Source: DAOUGC01 sp034429695
GTDB lineage: Bacteria; Chloroflexota; Anaerolineae; Anaerolineales; Anaerolineaceae
Assembly: GCA_034429695.1 (NCBI GenBank)
Contig: DAOUGC010000219.1
Coordinates: forward strand, 1-40,635
DNA: 40,635 bases
Direction of reading: 5' to 3'
Positions 16,288 to 24,938 of this stretch are shown in pieces (position 1 is the stretch's first letter; each line of letters opens with the position of its first letter). The notes beneath the pieces are model-generated. The model was not told where the DNA came from and made no database searches. It saw only the letters and a program-made list of their open reading frames with translations. The translations under genes were made by a program, and so were the position numbers.

Positions 16288-17766
16288 GTGAGACGAAGTT
16301 CATTTTCCATCTTGCGGTGGGTTTCTTTGTTGTTCATCGTCGCGGCAGTGTTACTGACCGTGTTTCAATTGATCCGTTACAGCCGCATCCGTTCCTCATT
16401 CCCTCCCGGAATGGTGATCGCCGGAGTGCCGGTGGGAGGCATGGAACCCCAGCAGGCTGCCGACCGTTTGGTTCAGGCTTACGGCGTACCGGTGGAACTG
16501 CGTTATGATGATGCCGTCATCCAGGTGAAACCATCAACAGTGGGTTTCGAGCTGGATCTGCAGGGCATGCTGGCGGCAGCCGATCTCCAGCGCATTGATC
16601 AACCATTCTGGTCAGCTTTTTGGGATTATCTGTGGAACCGCCTGCCTGCGCCGAGTGAAGTGCCGCTGCGTGCGAACATCTCAGAAGAACGCCTGCGTGC
16701 GTTTTTGACCCAGGAGATATCACCCCGTTATGACGTTCAACCGGGAGCGCCGCTGCCGATTCCTGGTACGACCAATTTCCAGCCAGGTGATGAGGGAAAA
16801 ACCCTTGATGTTGACCGTGCAGTGGTTTTGATCCAGGATGCGTTGCGCTCGCCGCGTTCACGCATTGTCAACCTGACCTACAACCGCGTGCAAGCCAACC
16901 GGCCTTCCATGCAAAACCTGCAAATCCTGCTCAAGCAGGTGATCGACGTTTCCGGGTTTGACGGCATTACCGAGGTTTATCTTTACGATTTACAGACCAA
17001 TGAAGAAATGCAGTTTGCCTACAGTCTCGGGCAGGATCTGCAGCCGGATATCGCCTTCACCGCAGCCAGCACCATGAAGATCCCCATCATGGTTTCTGTT
17101 TACCGGCGAACAGCAGAGCCCACCCCCGCGGATGTGGTCACCGCCATGGAGTTGATGATCGAGCAATCCGGCAATGACCCTGCTGACCGCCTGATGGAGC
17201 AGGTGATTGACAAGAACCTGGGCCCCCTGGCGATCAGCGACGATCTGAAGTTGCTGGGTCTGGAGAATACTTTTTTGGCCGGTTACTTTTACCCTGGCGC
17301 ACCATTATTGATTCGTTATGAAACCCCGGCAAACCTGCGGACCGATGTGACCACCAGCCCCGATCTGTACAATCAAACCACCACCTCAGACATGGGCATG
17401 TTGATGCACGATATATACCTGTGCTCGCGTAACGGTGGTGGCACGTTTGGGGCTGCTTTTCCTGGAGAGATCAGCCGGGCTGAATGTGAGCAAATGCTGA
17501 ACTATCTTTCGCTCAATGACATTCCGGTGATGATCCAGGGTGGGTTGCCCGAAGGTACACGTGTGGCGCACAAACATGGCTGGATCATTGAATATGACGG
17601 ATACCAGCACATGATGGGAGACGCCGGCATCATCTATTCGCCTGCCGGCGACTATGTTCTGGTCATGTTTTTCTACGATCCGGTGCAGATCATTTTTGAT
17701 CCGGTCAATGCACTGGCAATTGACATGTCAAGGGCAATCTATAATTACTTCAATCTCGGACAGTAA
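16288..17766 (+). CDS. Serine beta-lactamase-fold protein with N-terminal peptidoglycan-binding-type domain
   Basis: 492 residues from GTG 16288. One membrane helix (about 8-28) is followed by a domain like PG_binding_4 of YoaR/VanW proteins (PPGMVIAGVPVGGMEPQQAADRL). The C-terminal half has the class A beta-lactamase fold (Beta-lactamase2 type). The serine nucleophile motif is STMK (S261, K264), the SxN motif is SGN in EQSGNDPAD, and the third motif is KHG in VAHKHGWI. All three active-site elements are therefore present. Such proteins are often uncharacterised serine hydrolases or D,D-peptidase relatives; real beta-lactamase activity cannot be claimed. The extracellular location and neighbouring wall enzymes favour a peptidoglycan role. 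Confidence 0.85.
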   Translation: MRRSSFSILRWVSLLFIVAAVLLTVFQLIRYSRIRSSFPPGMVIAGVPVGGMEPQQAADRLVQAYGVPVELRYDDAVIQVKPSTVGFELDLQGMLAAADLQRIDQPFWSAFWDYLWNRLPAPSEVPLRANISEERLRAFLTQEISPRYDVQPGAPLPIPGTTNFQPGDEGKTLDVDRAVVLIQDALRSPRSRIVNLTYNRVQANRPSMQNLQILLKQVIDVSGFDGITEVYLYDLQTNEEMQFAYSLGQDLQPDIAFTAASTMKIPIMVSVYRRTAEPTPADVVTAMELMIEQSGNDPADRLMEQVIDKNLGPLAISDDLKLLGLENTFLAGYFYPGAPLLIRYETPANLRTDVTTSPDLYNQTTTSDMGMLMHDIYLCSRNGGGTFGAAFPGEISRAECEQMLNYLSLNDIPVMIQGGLPEGTRVAHKHGWIIEYDGYQHMMGDAGIIYSPAGDYVLVMFFYDPVQIIFDPVNALAIDMSRAIYNYFNLGQ

Positions 17767-17773
17767 CCCGAGC

Positions 17774-17798
17774 AGACCGGCGCAAGCCGGTCTTTTTT
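17774..17798 (+). terminator. Terminator of the beta-lactamase-fold gene
   Basis: AGACCGGC, loop GCAA, GCCGGTCT (stem 17774-17781 with 17786-17793), then a T-run to 17798. An 8-bp GC-rich stem with a GNRA tetraloop. It overlaps the stop codon of the convergent gene at 17797. Confidence 0.88.
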
Positions 17799-18876
17799 AT
17801 GCGGGGGATGCCGGTTTGTTTTTCAGAGCCTGTAGCAATTGATCAAACCAGATTCGGCGCGGTTTTCGCAAGCCGTCGCTGATCTCCTGCTCGATCTGCC
17901 GAATGGCAGGGAGCAGCAGATCCATGTCTGGCTGTGGGATGTCGTAGCGTTCCTGCAGGCCGTTCATGCGTTTTTCCAGTGCGCCCAGGCGGGGTCCTTC
18001 CGCCAATTTGTCGGCATAGTAGACCAGTTTTTGTTCCCATGTAATCGGCATGCGTTGTGGATCCAGAATGTTGAAAAGCATGTGATGGTCAACGATGGCG
18101 GACAACTCCGGTTGATTGTATTCCTCAGCCAGCCAGATCGACCCCTGACTGGCGTGGTCAGGGGTCTCCACCCCTTCGCGGCCAAAGGTGTAGGCGCGCG
18201 CGATGTCATGTAACAACCCGCCTCGATGGGTGAGGATCGGATCCACAGATTCTCCCCGTTCCCGCAACCAAACTGCAAGCTGATAAGCCGCAGCGGCTAC
18301 AGCCTGCACATGCGCAAGCACGTTGTGCGGATTGCCTTTTTCCTGGAGCCATGCGATGCACTGCTCACGGTCAGGCAGGGTGGGGGTATCAAGCAATGCG
18401 GGCAGATCCACCATTGATACGACATCGGCGTCCTGGGCAGGGGAGTGGGCAGGTGCGCATAGATGTTGGGGGTTGTACCACACTGAACGCCAGCCGCCCA
18501 GTTTCGCACCCATCACATCCGCCCGATACTCATCACCCACCATTAAACCGGCGCCAGGCGGGCAACCGGTCACGCGGGTCAGCGAATGATAGAAGACCGA
18601 TGAGGGTTTCTTTGCGCCCAGGGTATGGTAGGTGTGAACAGCATTAAAGAAAGTGTCCAATCCCACCCGGCGCAACGCGCCGATCACCTGTTCAGCACTG
18701 GAATCGGTGGCATTGGTGGCCACAACCAGTTTGAACCTGCCATGCAATTTTTCAAGCGCTTCCTGTATGCCATCCACTGCCTCAACCTGTTCCCAGGTGA
18801 CCATGGCGCCCTGATAAGGCAGCAGTTTCATTAATGTGCCGCCCCAGTCAAATGCAATAACTTCCATTGATTTCAT
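17797..18876 (-). CDS. Fusion of HAD-family hydrolase and HD phosphohydrolase domain
   Basis: 359 residues. Residues about 5-140 are a HAD domain: DWGGTL (motif I, D10), ATNAT (motif II), GAKKPS (motif III lysine) and GDEYRADVMGA (motif IV). The second position after the nucleophile is glycine, not the usual aspartate acid/base. Residues about 165-345 are an HD domain: a conserved histidine in NVLAHVQAV, LLHDIA (H223, D224), VDHHM near 263 and YYADKL near 288. Both are metal-dependent phosphate-ester hydrolases, and substrates are unknown. The ATG at 18876 overlaps the TGA of the MFS gene in ATGA, and AGGTGA lies 8 nt upstream inside that gene. The two are translationally coupled. Confidence 0.85.
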   Translation of the reverse strand: MKSMEVIAFDWGGTLMKLLPYQGAMVTWEQVEAVDGIQEALEKLHGRFKLVVATNATDSSAEQVIGALRRVGLDTFFNAVHTYHTLGAKKPSSVFYHSLTRVTGCPPGAGLMVGDEYRADVMGAKLGGWRSVWYNPQHLCAPAHSPAQDADVVSMVDLPALLDTPTLPDREQCIAWLQEKGNPHNVLAHVQAVAAAAYQLAVWLRERGESVDPILTHRGGLLHDIARAYTFGREGVETPDHASQGSIWLAEEYNQPELSAIVDHHMLFNILDPQRMPITWEQKLVYYADKLAEGPRLGALEKRMNGLQERYDIPQPDMDLLLPAIRQIEQEISDGLRKPRRIWFDQLLQALKNKPASPA

Positions 18877-20078
18877 GATTTCACCTGAACCTGCGCTTCG
18901 GGTTGACCCACCGGGCGTTTTCCGAAGATGGCCGGAACAAACAGCGCCGCGATTACGTTAAATACAGCGATGATTACAAATGACCAGCGATATCCGGCAG
19001 TGTCAACCAGCACGCCGGTGACGCCCAGACCAACCGCGGTGCCAATGTTGGCAACCGCCATCAGTATGGAGAACATGGAGGCCGATATGCGTTGATCACT
19101 GGCTTTCATGGAGACGGCAAAATAAACCGTTTCATAAAAGCCGTAAGCCACACCAAAGGCGATGATGATCACCCAGCCCATGCCGGGCGAGAGGATGCCC
19201 GCCAGCGCTAAAATTGCCACAAAAGAAATGCCGATCGCCAGCAGTACCGCTCTGCGCTGCCCGATTTTATCCACCAGCACCCCACCAAACAGGCCGCCGA
19301 TCACCACCCCCATGCCCCAGGCCATGGTGTAAAAACCGGCTGTTTGCACACTGATGGAGAAAAAGGTTTTCATGAATGGGTTAAAGATTTCCATGGCTCC
19401 ATTGATCACAAAGGAGTAAACCGCCCCCAGCAACCCCAGCATGATGATGGAACGCCGGGCAAACGCTTTAAAGGCTGACCAGTCAAATTTCTGTTCCGGA
19501 CGCCGGGCAGGTTCACGCATCATCAGAACCAGCGGCAAGGGCAGCAAGCCAAGCACAGCCAGGGCAATAAAGGCAGCCACCCATGAGAAGTTGGTGACCA
19601 GCACCCCGAGGACGCCAGACACAATCACCACGCCGAGAGCGCGCCCGCCCACCATGAAACCCTGAATGGTTCCTTCATCTTCAACCGGGGTGGTATCCAG
19701 GGCAAGGCCGTCGGTGGCGGTGTCGTACAGGGCAATGCCGGTCATAATCACAAACGCCAGCACCAGATACAGGGTGAAATGAGCGCCGGGGTTGAAAAGC
19801 AGGACCATCAACATGCCAACCGCCTGGATAAGCAGCCCGATCACGATGTATGGCTTGCGGTGGCCCATGCCAAACAGGTTGAACCGGTCAGATAACATGC
19901 CCAGGAAAATCTTTAAGACGAAGGGCAACAGGGCCACGGTTCCCACCAGCCCGATCTGGCTCATTGGCAACCCAAAAGATTGCAGGTAAATGGCGTTCAA
20001 TGCGGTAAAATAAGCCATAACCGCACCCTGGGAAAAGTACAACAAGCCAAACATGGTCAGACGTAGTGGTTTCGACAT
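18873..20078 (-). CDS. MFS transporter, AmpG-like
   Basis: 401 residues with about 12 membrane helices. The N-terminal LLYFSQGAVMAYFTALNAIYL and the loops LSDRFNLFGMGHRKPYIVIG and LYDTATDGLALDTTP recall the AmpG / acetyl-CoA transporter (PAT1) branch. The second-half motif is GGVLVDKIGQRRAVLLAIG. AmpG proteins import anhydro-muropeptides; that substrate would suit the wall-enzyme neighbourhood but is only a guess. GGAGAGGG precedes the ATG at 20078. The gene is coupled to the HAD-HD gene by a 4-bp overlap, which suggests the two products act on the same compound. Confidence 0.82.
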   Translation of the reverse strand: MSKPLRLTMFGLLYFSQGAVMAYFTALNAIYLQSFGLPMSQIGLVGTVALLPFVLKIFLGMLSDRFNLFGMGHRKPYIVIGLLIQAVGMLMVLLFNPGAHFTLYLVLAFVIMTGIALYDTATDGLALDTTPVEDEGTIQGFMVGGRALGVVIVSGVLGVLVTNFSWVAAFIALAVLGLLPLPLVLMMREPARRPEQKFDWSAFKAFARRSIIMLGLLGAVYSFVINGAMEIFNPFMKTFFSISVQTAGFYTMAWGMGVVIGGLFGGVLVDKIGQRRAVLLAIGISFVAILALAGILSPGMGWVIIIAFGVAYGFYETVYFAVSMKASDQRISASMFSILMAVANIGTAVGLGVTGVLVDTAGYRWSFVIIAVFNVIAALFVPAIFGKRPVGQPEAQVQVKS

Positions 20079-20206
20079 AATGTGACCCTCTCCACAAAAT
20101 TAGATTATTCAGCGTGAGAAAACATTAGAAGTAGTATAGGGTTATTCCCCTGCTCCGTCAAACGGCTTGGTGTCAGTTTTCGGAATAATAATGCTCTCGT
20201 ACCTCA

Positions 20207-20215
20207 TGATATACT
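20207..20215 (+). promoter_or_regulatory. Extended -10 promoter of the lipoprotein / GT39-NHL unit
   Basis: TGATATACT carries an extended -10 (TATACT at 20210-20215). No good -35 is seen. TGGAGGAA at 20231-20238 is the ribosome binding site for ATG 20245. The remaining 20079-20206 gap holds nothing else recognisable. Confidence 0.5.
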
Positions 20216-20244
20216 AGACAGGATACCTTTTGGAGGAAACATTC

Positions 20245-20937
20245 ATGACCAGCAAATTCAAGCCCTTTAAGTTGGTTGTCGCGCTTTTGGTGATTGTCAT
20301 GGCGACAGCATGTGCGCCGCAGGCTCCGGCTGTTCCCACCATTGATGCCAATGCCGTCCTGACGCAGGCATTGGAAACCGTGGCTGCCCAGTTGACCCAG
20401 ACCGCTCTGGCGATCCCCCCGGCCACCAACACACCTGAGCCAACGGCCACCCTCGAACCCACCGCAACCCTCGAGCCAACCGCCACCCTGGCGGCGCTGA
20501 CCCCTCTTGCCGGAACCCCGGGCGCAGGCACTCCCACTGTCGGTGTACCGCTGGCAGCCGCGACCTCGACCAATGTGGTAAACATCCCCACTGTTGGAGC
20601 AGCCAAGGCGGGCGACCATGCAGAATGGCAGTACAATGTGCCAGTTGATGGTAGTGTGCTTAAACCAGGCGAGAATTTCATGCTTTCCATTGGTTTCAAG
20701 AACACCGGAACTTTCACCTGGACGGATGATTACGCCCTGGTATTCATGAGTGGCCCGGCCATTTGCCAGCCAAACAAGGTGAATGCTGGCAAGGTCACCA
20801 AACCGGGTGAGAAGGTGGAGTTCAACTTCAATTGCTACGCTCCCTCAGAACTGGGTTCGTACCGCATGGATTACAAGATCGTCAACCCTCAGGGTGTGTT
20901 CCTGAATTCCATGTACATCCTCTTCAAGGTTCAGTAA
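20245..20937 (+). CDS. Lipoprotein with Pro/Thr-rich linker and NBR1-type Ig-like domain
   Basis: 230 residues from ATG 20245 (TGGAGGAA upstream); the in-frame TTG at 20230 overlaps that site and is rejected. The N-terminus is a lipoprotein signal ending MATA-C at residue 19-20 region. Residues about 55-95 are a low-complexity linker with repeated TATLEP units. The C-terminal 110 residues match the NBR1 Ig-like domain: GENFMLSIGFKNTGTFTWTD, YALVFMSG, KPGEKVEFNFNCYAPSELGS, YKIVNPQGVFLN. This domain is widespread in secreted Chloroflexota proteins, where its ligand is unknown. The gene ends 12 bp before the GT39-NHL gene, so they probably form one unit. Confidence 0.85.
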   Translation: MTSKFKPFKLVVALLVIVMATACAPQAPAVPTIDANAVLTQALETVAAQLTQTALAIPPATNTPEPTATLEPTATLEPTATLAALTPLAGTPGAGTPTVGVPLAAATSTNVVNIPTVGAAKAGDHAEWQYNVPVDGSVLKPGENFMLSIGFKNTGTFTWTDDYALVFMSGPAICQPNKVNAGKVTKPGEKVEFNFNCYAPSELGSYRMDYKIVNPQGVFLNSMYILFKVQ

Positions 20938-20949
20938 GAAAGCGCTTAT

Positions 20950-23900
20950 ATGCTCACAGAAGAGACCCATTCCAACTCGTGGTTAAACCGTCCGATTGCG
21001 TTTTTTCAAAAACTGGACGCGGAGAAGATCATCATTCTGGTGATCCTGATCCTTGCGCTGTTCAGCCGGTTTGTCATGGCTGGGGCGCGGGTAATGAGCC
21101 ATGACGAAGTTAACCATGTTGTGCCATCCTTTGATCTCTTTATGGGACGGGGCTATCGGCATGATCCGGTGACCCACGGCCCATTCCAGTTCCATGTGGT
21201 GGCGCTGGCTTTCTTCCTGTTGGGCGACAATGACTTTGCCGCGCGTGTACCGGCTGCTTTGTTTTCATTTGCGGCGGTGGCGTTTGTCCTGTTCTCGTTC
21301 CGCCGCTACCTGGGACGCACCGGTACGCTGGTGGGTGGGTTGCTGTTCCTGATCTCACCCTTTATGTTGTATTACGGCCGGTACACGCGTAATGAAGGTT
21401 TTATTGAATTATTTGGCGTGGTGATGTTGTACGCCATTTTGCGCTACCTGGACCGCGGGGATCGTTTTTCCCTGTATATGCTGACGCTGTCCACGGTGTT
21501 GCATTTTACGTCCAAAGAGACAGCATTCATCTACACAGCACAACTCTTGTTGTTTGTGGGTCTGTTGTTTTTGCTTAAGATGACGGCTGCACGATGGAAT
21601 GACCCCACAAGCCGGCAGCGCTTCATCCTGATCATGGGGCTGGCTTTGCTGTTGTTTGGGCTGGCGCTTGCGTTTGGGATATGGAATGCCTCGTTGGCGC
21701 CCAACACCGAAGTCCCCGCTGATACTGCTGCCACCCCCGCAGAGGAGGTTCCTGCCGTACCCTGGTACATTCCCGCGGGCGAGATCGGTGCATTAATCGC
21801 AGCGGTGGCGCTGGGTGTGCTGGGTGTGATCATTCTGATCCGTAAGCTTGGCTGGGAGTATATTCGATCTCAACGTTCGTTTGACATCATGATTTTGATC
21901 GGAACGTTGATCCTGCCGCAGTTGACAGCTTTCCCGTTGAAAATCCTGGGCATGGATCCGCTGGATTATTCACCCACAGGTTTAATCCGCACCGGCGCTG
22001 CCTTGATCATCATGTTTGTGATTGCCGGATTAATCGGTTGGTGGTGGAACTGGAAACTCTGGTTGAACAACGCCATCCTGTTCTACAGCATCTTCACTGT
22101 CCTTTACACCACCTTTTTTACCAATGGCATGGGCTTTTTCACCGGCATCATCGGATCGCTTGGCTACTGGTTGTCACAGCAGAGTGTGGAGCGCGGCAGC
22201 CAGCCGTTTTATTACTATGCCCTGGTTCAAATACCCATTTATGAATATCTGGCAGCGGCAGGTGTGTTGCTTGCCATTTACGTCGGCGCCAGGTACCGCT
22301 TGTTCTCACAGATAACCGCTCTGGAGCCATCTGATCCGCGACAGTCAGTTGAACCGCCTGAGGATGAAGATGTTCGTGTGGAGCCGGGCCGGTCACTTGG
22401 CGGTGAAACCGGGGTGGAACGCATTCCGGTATTGGGGTTGCTGCTTTTTTGGACCTTCAGCAGCTTGATTGCTTACACCTTCGCCGGTGAAAAAATGCCG
22501 TGGTTGACCGTGCATATTGCGCTGCCCATGTTGCTCACCGGCGCCTGGGCCATTGGTTATTTAATCGACCGTGTGCCGTGGAAGCGTTTGCTTGAAGTGC
22601 GTGGGTTGGTTGCCGCGCTGCTCCTGCCGGTATTCGCTGCAGCCATGATCAACCTGTTGGGTTCATTGCTGGGCGCAAATCCGCCTTTCCAGGGCAATGA
22701 GCTGGTCCAATTACAGGCCACCGGTTCGTTCATGCTGGCGCTGATCGGCGTTGCGGCCAGTGGTTATGGCCTGGTTTACTTCATGCAAACGTGGGAAACC
22801 CGTGAGGCGCTCTCCTTTGCCGCCATTCTGGGTTTTGGTGTGCTGGCGGTGCTCACCGCCCGGTCTGCGTTTATGGCATCTTTTGTCAATTACGATTACG
22901 CCAATGAGTATCTGGTGTATGCCCATGCAGCCCCTGGCCCCAAAATGGTGCTGGAACAGGTGGAGGAAATCTCTGAACGGCTGACCGGCGGCAAGGATAT
23001 TGTTGTGTCTTATGACAATGACGCGCTGTATCCATACTGGTGGTATTTGCGTCGTTACCCCAATCATCGTTATTATGTGGACCAGCCCACCCGTGATCTG
23101 GAGGATTCACCCCTGATCATCGCCGGGGACTCCACCTACTCCAAACTGGACCCCATTGTTAGGGGAAAGTATACGCATTATGAATACATGCGCCTGTGGT
23201 GGCCCAATCAGGACTATTTCAATCTCACCTGGGCAAGGGTGTGGGATGCCATCAAACGACCCGACCTGCGCGCGGCTGTCTTTGATATCTGGCTGAACCG
23301 GGATTTCTCCAAGTATGCCGTGGCCACACAGAGTGAGACCATGACGGCTGAGACATGGCAGCCCTCGGCTCGCCTGCATTTGTTCATCCGCAATGACGTT
23401 TTGGCGCAAATGTGGGATTACGGCGCGGCGCCGGTGACCCAAACCGAGACCGTGACCGACCCTTATGCACAGGCACTGGTTCCACTCGCGCCGGATTTCT
23501 CGCTTGGCAACCCTGGCGAAATGAATGCCCCGCGCGATGTCGCCATTGCGTCTGACGGTTCCATTTACATCTCAGACTCGCGGAATAACCGCATCATCCA
23601 TATGACCTCGGAAGGTGAGGTGATCTCAGCCTGGGGTGAGTTTGGCAATGTGGAATCAAATCAGGCTCAGGGCGGCACGTTCAACGAGCCGTGGGGCGTG
23701 GCGGTTGCACCGGACGGGTCTGTTTACGTCGCCGATACGTGGAACCACCGCGTTCAAAAGTTTACCGCTGATGGTGAATTTGTGACCATGTGGGGCAGGT
23801 TTGGCGGCGCAGAGCAACAGGATGGATTCTGGGGCCCGCGTGACGTGGTCGTGGGCAGCAATGGCTGGGTTTATGTCACCGATACCGGCAACAAGCGTGT

Positions 23901-24375
23901 CACCGTATACGATGGGGATGGACGCTTCATGACCCAGTTTGGAACCCCGGGCATGGACCTTGGTCAGTTGGACGAACCGGTTGGAATTGCCTTGTTCGAA
24001 GATGAAAATGAAACCACCGTGTATGTTGCTGATACCTGGAATATGCGGGTGCAGGCGTTCACCCGTCAGGAGGATGCCCTGGTCTTTACTGCGAGTGGTT
24101 CGTGGAATATTAATGCCTGGTACGGACAGTCGTTGGAGAACAAGCCTTACATGGCAATGGGCCCGGACGGCATTCTGTATATCACCGACCCTGAAGCTGG
24201 AAGAATTCTCAAGTTTGACCGTCAGGGGACCTTCCTGGGCGGCTGGAGTGAGTATTCCAACGGAGCCGATGCGCTTTCGCTGTACAACGGCATTGCCATT
24301 GGCGATAACGGTCAGGCGTGGGTGGTGGACGCGGCCAATAACCGGGTGCTGCGCTTTGTACCGGGTGGCCAGTAG
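20950..24375 (+). CDS. GT-C membrane glycosyltransferase (GT39/TIGR03663-like) fused to NHL beta-propeller
   Basis: 1141 residues. Residues about 1-660 contain around 12 membrane helices. The first extracytoplasmic loop has the acidic motif SHDEVNH, the hallmark of GT-C enzymes that use polyprenyl-phosphate sugars, and HGPFQFHVVALAFFLLGDND matches TIGR03663-type proteins. Residues about 850-1141 form an NHL propeller with repeats such as NAPRDVAIASDGSIYISD, EPWGVAVAPDGSVYVADTWN and GPRDVVVGSNGWVYVTDTGN. A transferase anchored in the membrane with an exported propeller would glycosylate proteins or wall polymers after docking through the propeller; this is inferred. The start is ATG 20950, with a weak AAGAAAG. 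The loop near residues 460-485 is acidic and disordered. Confidence 0.85.
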   Translation: MLTEETHSNSWLNRPIAFFQKLDAEKIIILVILILALFSRFVMAGARVMSHDEVNHVVPSFDLFMGRGYRHDPVTHGPFQFHVVALAFFLLGDNDFAARVPAALFSFAAVAFVLFSFRRYLGRTGTLVGGLLFLISPFMLYYGRYTRNEGFIELFGVVMLYAILRYLDRGDRFSLYMLTLSTVLHFTSKETAFIYTAQLLLFVGLLFLLKMTAARWNDPTSRQRFILIMGLALLLFGLALAFGIWNASLAPNTEVPADTAATPAEEVPAVPWYIPAGEIGALIAAVALGVLGVIILIRKLGWEYIRSQRSFDIMILIGTLILPQLTAFPLKILGMDPLDYSPTGLIRTGAALIIMFVIAGLIGWWWNWKLWLNNAILFYSIFTVLYTTFFTNGMGFFTGIIGSLGYWLSQQSVERGSQPFYYYALVQIPIYEYLAAAGVLLAIYVGARYRLFSQITALEPSDPRQSVEPPEDEDVRVEPGRSLGGETGVERIPVLGLLLFWTFSSLIAYTFAGEKMPWLTVHIALPMLLTGAWAIGYLIDRVPWKRLLEVRGLVAALLLPVFAAAMINLLGSLLGANPPFQGNELVQLQATGSFMLALIGVAASGYGLVYFMQTWETREALSFAAILGFGVLAVLTARSAFMASFVNYDYANEYLVYAHAAPGPKMVLEQVEEISERLTGGKDIVVSYDNDALYPYWWYLRRYPNHRYYVDQPTRDLEDSPLIIAGDSTYSKLDPIVRGKYTHYEYMRLWWPNQDYFNLTWARVWDAIKRPDLRAAVFDIWLNRDFSKYAVATQSETMTAETWQPSARLHLFIRNDVLAQMWDYGAAPVTQTETVTDPYAQALVPLAPDFSLGNPGEMNAPRDVAIASDGSIYISDSRNNRIIHMTSEGEVISAWGEFGNVESNQAQGGTFNEPWGVAVAPDGSVYVADTWNHRVQKFTADGEFVTMWGRFGGAEQQDGFWGPRDVVVGSNGWVYVTDTGNKRVTVYDGDGRFMTQFGTPGMDLGQLDEPVGIALFEDENETTVYVADTWNMRVQAFTRQEDALVFTASGSWNINAWYGQSLENKPYMAMGPDGILYITDPEAGRILKFDRQGTFLGGWSEYSNGADALSLYNGIAIGDNGQAWVVDAANNRVLRFVPGGQ

Positions 24376-24403
24376 GATGTGAGACATCCTCTCGATGGAG
24401 AGG
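24374..24403 (+). other. Two overlapping small hairpins at the 3' end of the GT39-NHL gene
   Basis: AGGATGT-GAG-ACATCCT (24374-24390) is a perfect 7-bp hairpin that includes the last two bases of the stop codon. CCTCTC-GATG-GAGAGG (24388-24403) is a 6-bp hairpin sharing its first three bases. They cannot both form fully, and they sit just before the terminator at 24420. Confidence 0.5.
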
Positions 24404-24419
24404 AGACCATCAAAATAAT

Positions 24420-24447
24420 AAGCCGGAGGGTAAAACCTCCGGCTTTT
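24420..24447. terminator. Terminator between the GT39-NHL gene and the PF04020 gene
   Basis: AAGCCGGAGG, a 6-nt loop and CCTCCGGCTT (24420-24429 with 24436-24445) then TT. On the minus strand the stem is followed by an AT-rich run (TATTATTTTG). It serves both convergent units. Confidence 0.8.
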
Positions 24448-24491
24448 GCCATCCTGCACCACCAGCCCACTTTCGTTGCGGCTGGACGGGA

Positions 24492-24872
24492 TCAGTCGCG
24501 ATGACGCTCTTCTTTGAATATTGCGTTGAGGAAGAAGCTGACCACGCTGACAATGAGCGCACCCAGCACTGCCGGCCAGAAGCCCTCCACGGTAAACCCG
24601 ACCCCAAAGGAACGGCCAACAATCCCCGAAAGCACAAACAGTGCGGTATTGATCAACACCATGCCCAGGCCAAGGGTGAGCAGAATGAAGGGGCATCCCA
24701 CCACCACCAGCAGGGGGCGCACAAGGGCGTTGACCACGCCGAAGATTAGCGCCAGCCAGACGAACGAGAGCCAGTTTTCAGATTGCGGCTCGATGCCCCT
24801 GCCGTTAAGCAGGTAAACTGCTGCATACAAGGCCACTGCATTGACAACCAGTCTTAAGATAAACTTTTTCAT
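24492..24872 (-). CDS. Small four-helix membrane protein, PF04020 (phage holin family IV-like)
   Basis: 126 residues with four membrane helices: about 5-22, 36-62, 66-87 and 99-116. The segments WLALIFGVVNALVRPLLVVV and PFILLTLGLGMVLINTALF are typical of PF04020 proteins, which are labelled phage holin superfamily IV but are common chromosomal proteins of unknown function. AAAGGGA lies upstream of the ATG at 24872. It follows the GNAT gene by 66 bp on the same strand. No other phage gene is near, so a lysis role is unlikely. Confidence 0.85.
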   Translation of the reverse strand: MKKFILRLVVNAVALYAAVYLLNGRGIEPQSENWLSFVWLALIFGVVNALVRPLLVVVGCPFILLTLGLGMVLINTALFVLSGIVGRSFGVGFTVEGFWPAVLGALIVSVVSFFLNAIFKEERHRD

Positions 24873-24938
24873 GCCTGCATCCCTTTCTCAATCATATCTA
24901 CGCAGGCGGATGGAAAAAGTTTCATAATGATGTGATGT

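Noticed and set aside
16288..17766. Calling this gene a beta-lactamase resistance enzyme
   Set aside because: The fold and motifs fit, but the membrane anchor and peptidoglycan-binding-type domain fit a wall-related serine hydrolase equally well or better.
24492..24872. Phage lysis cassette suggested by the holin-family label
   Set aside because: No endolysin, spanin or other phage genes are near, and PF04020 proteins are common chromosomal membrane proteins.
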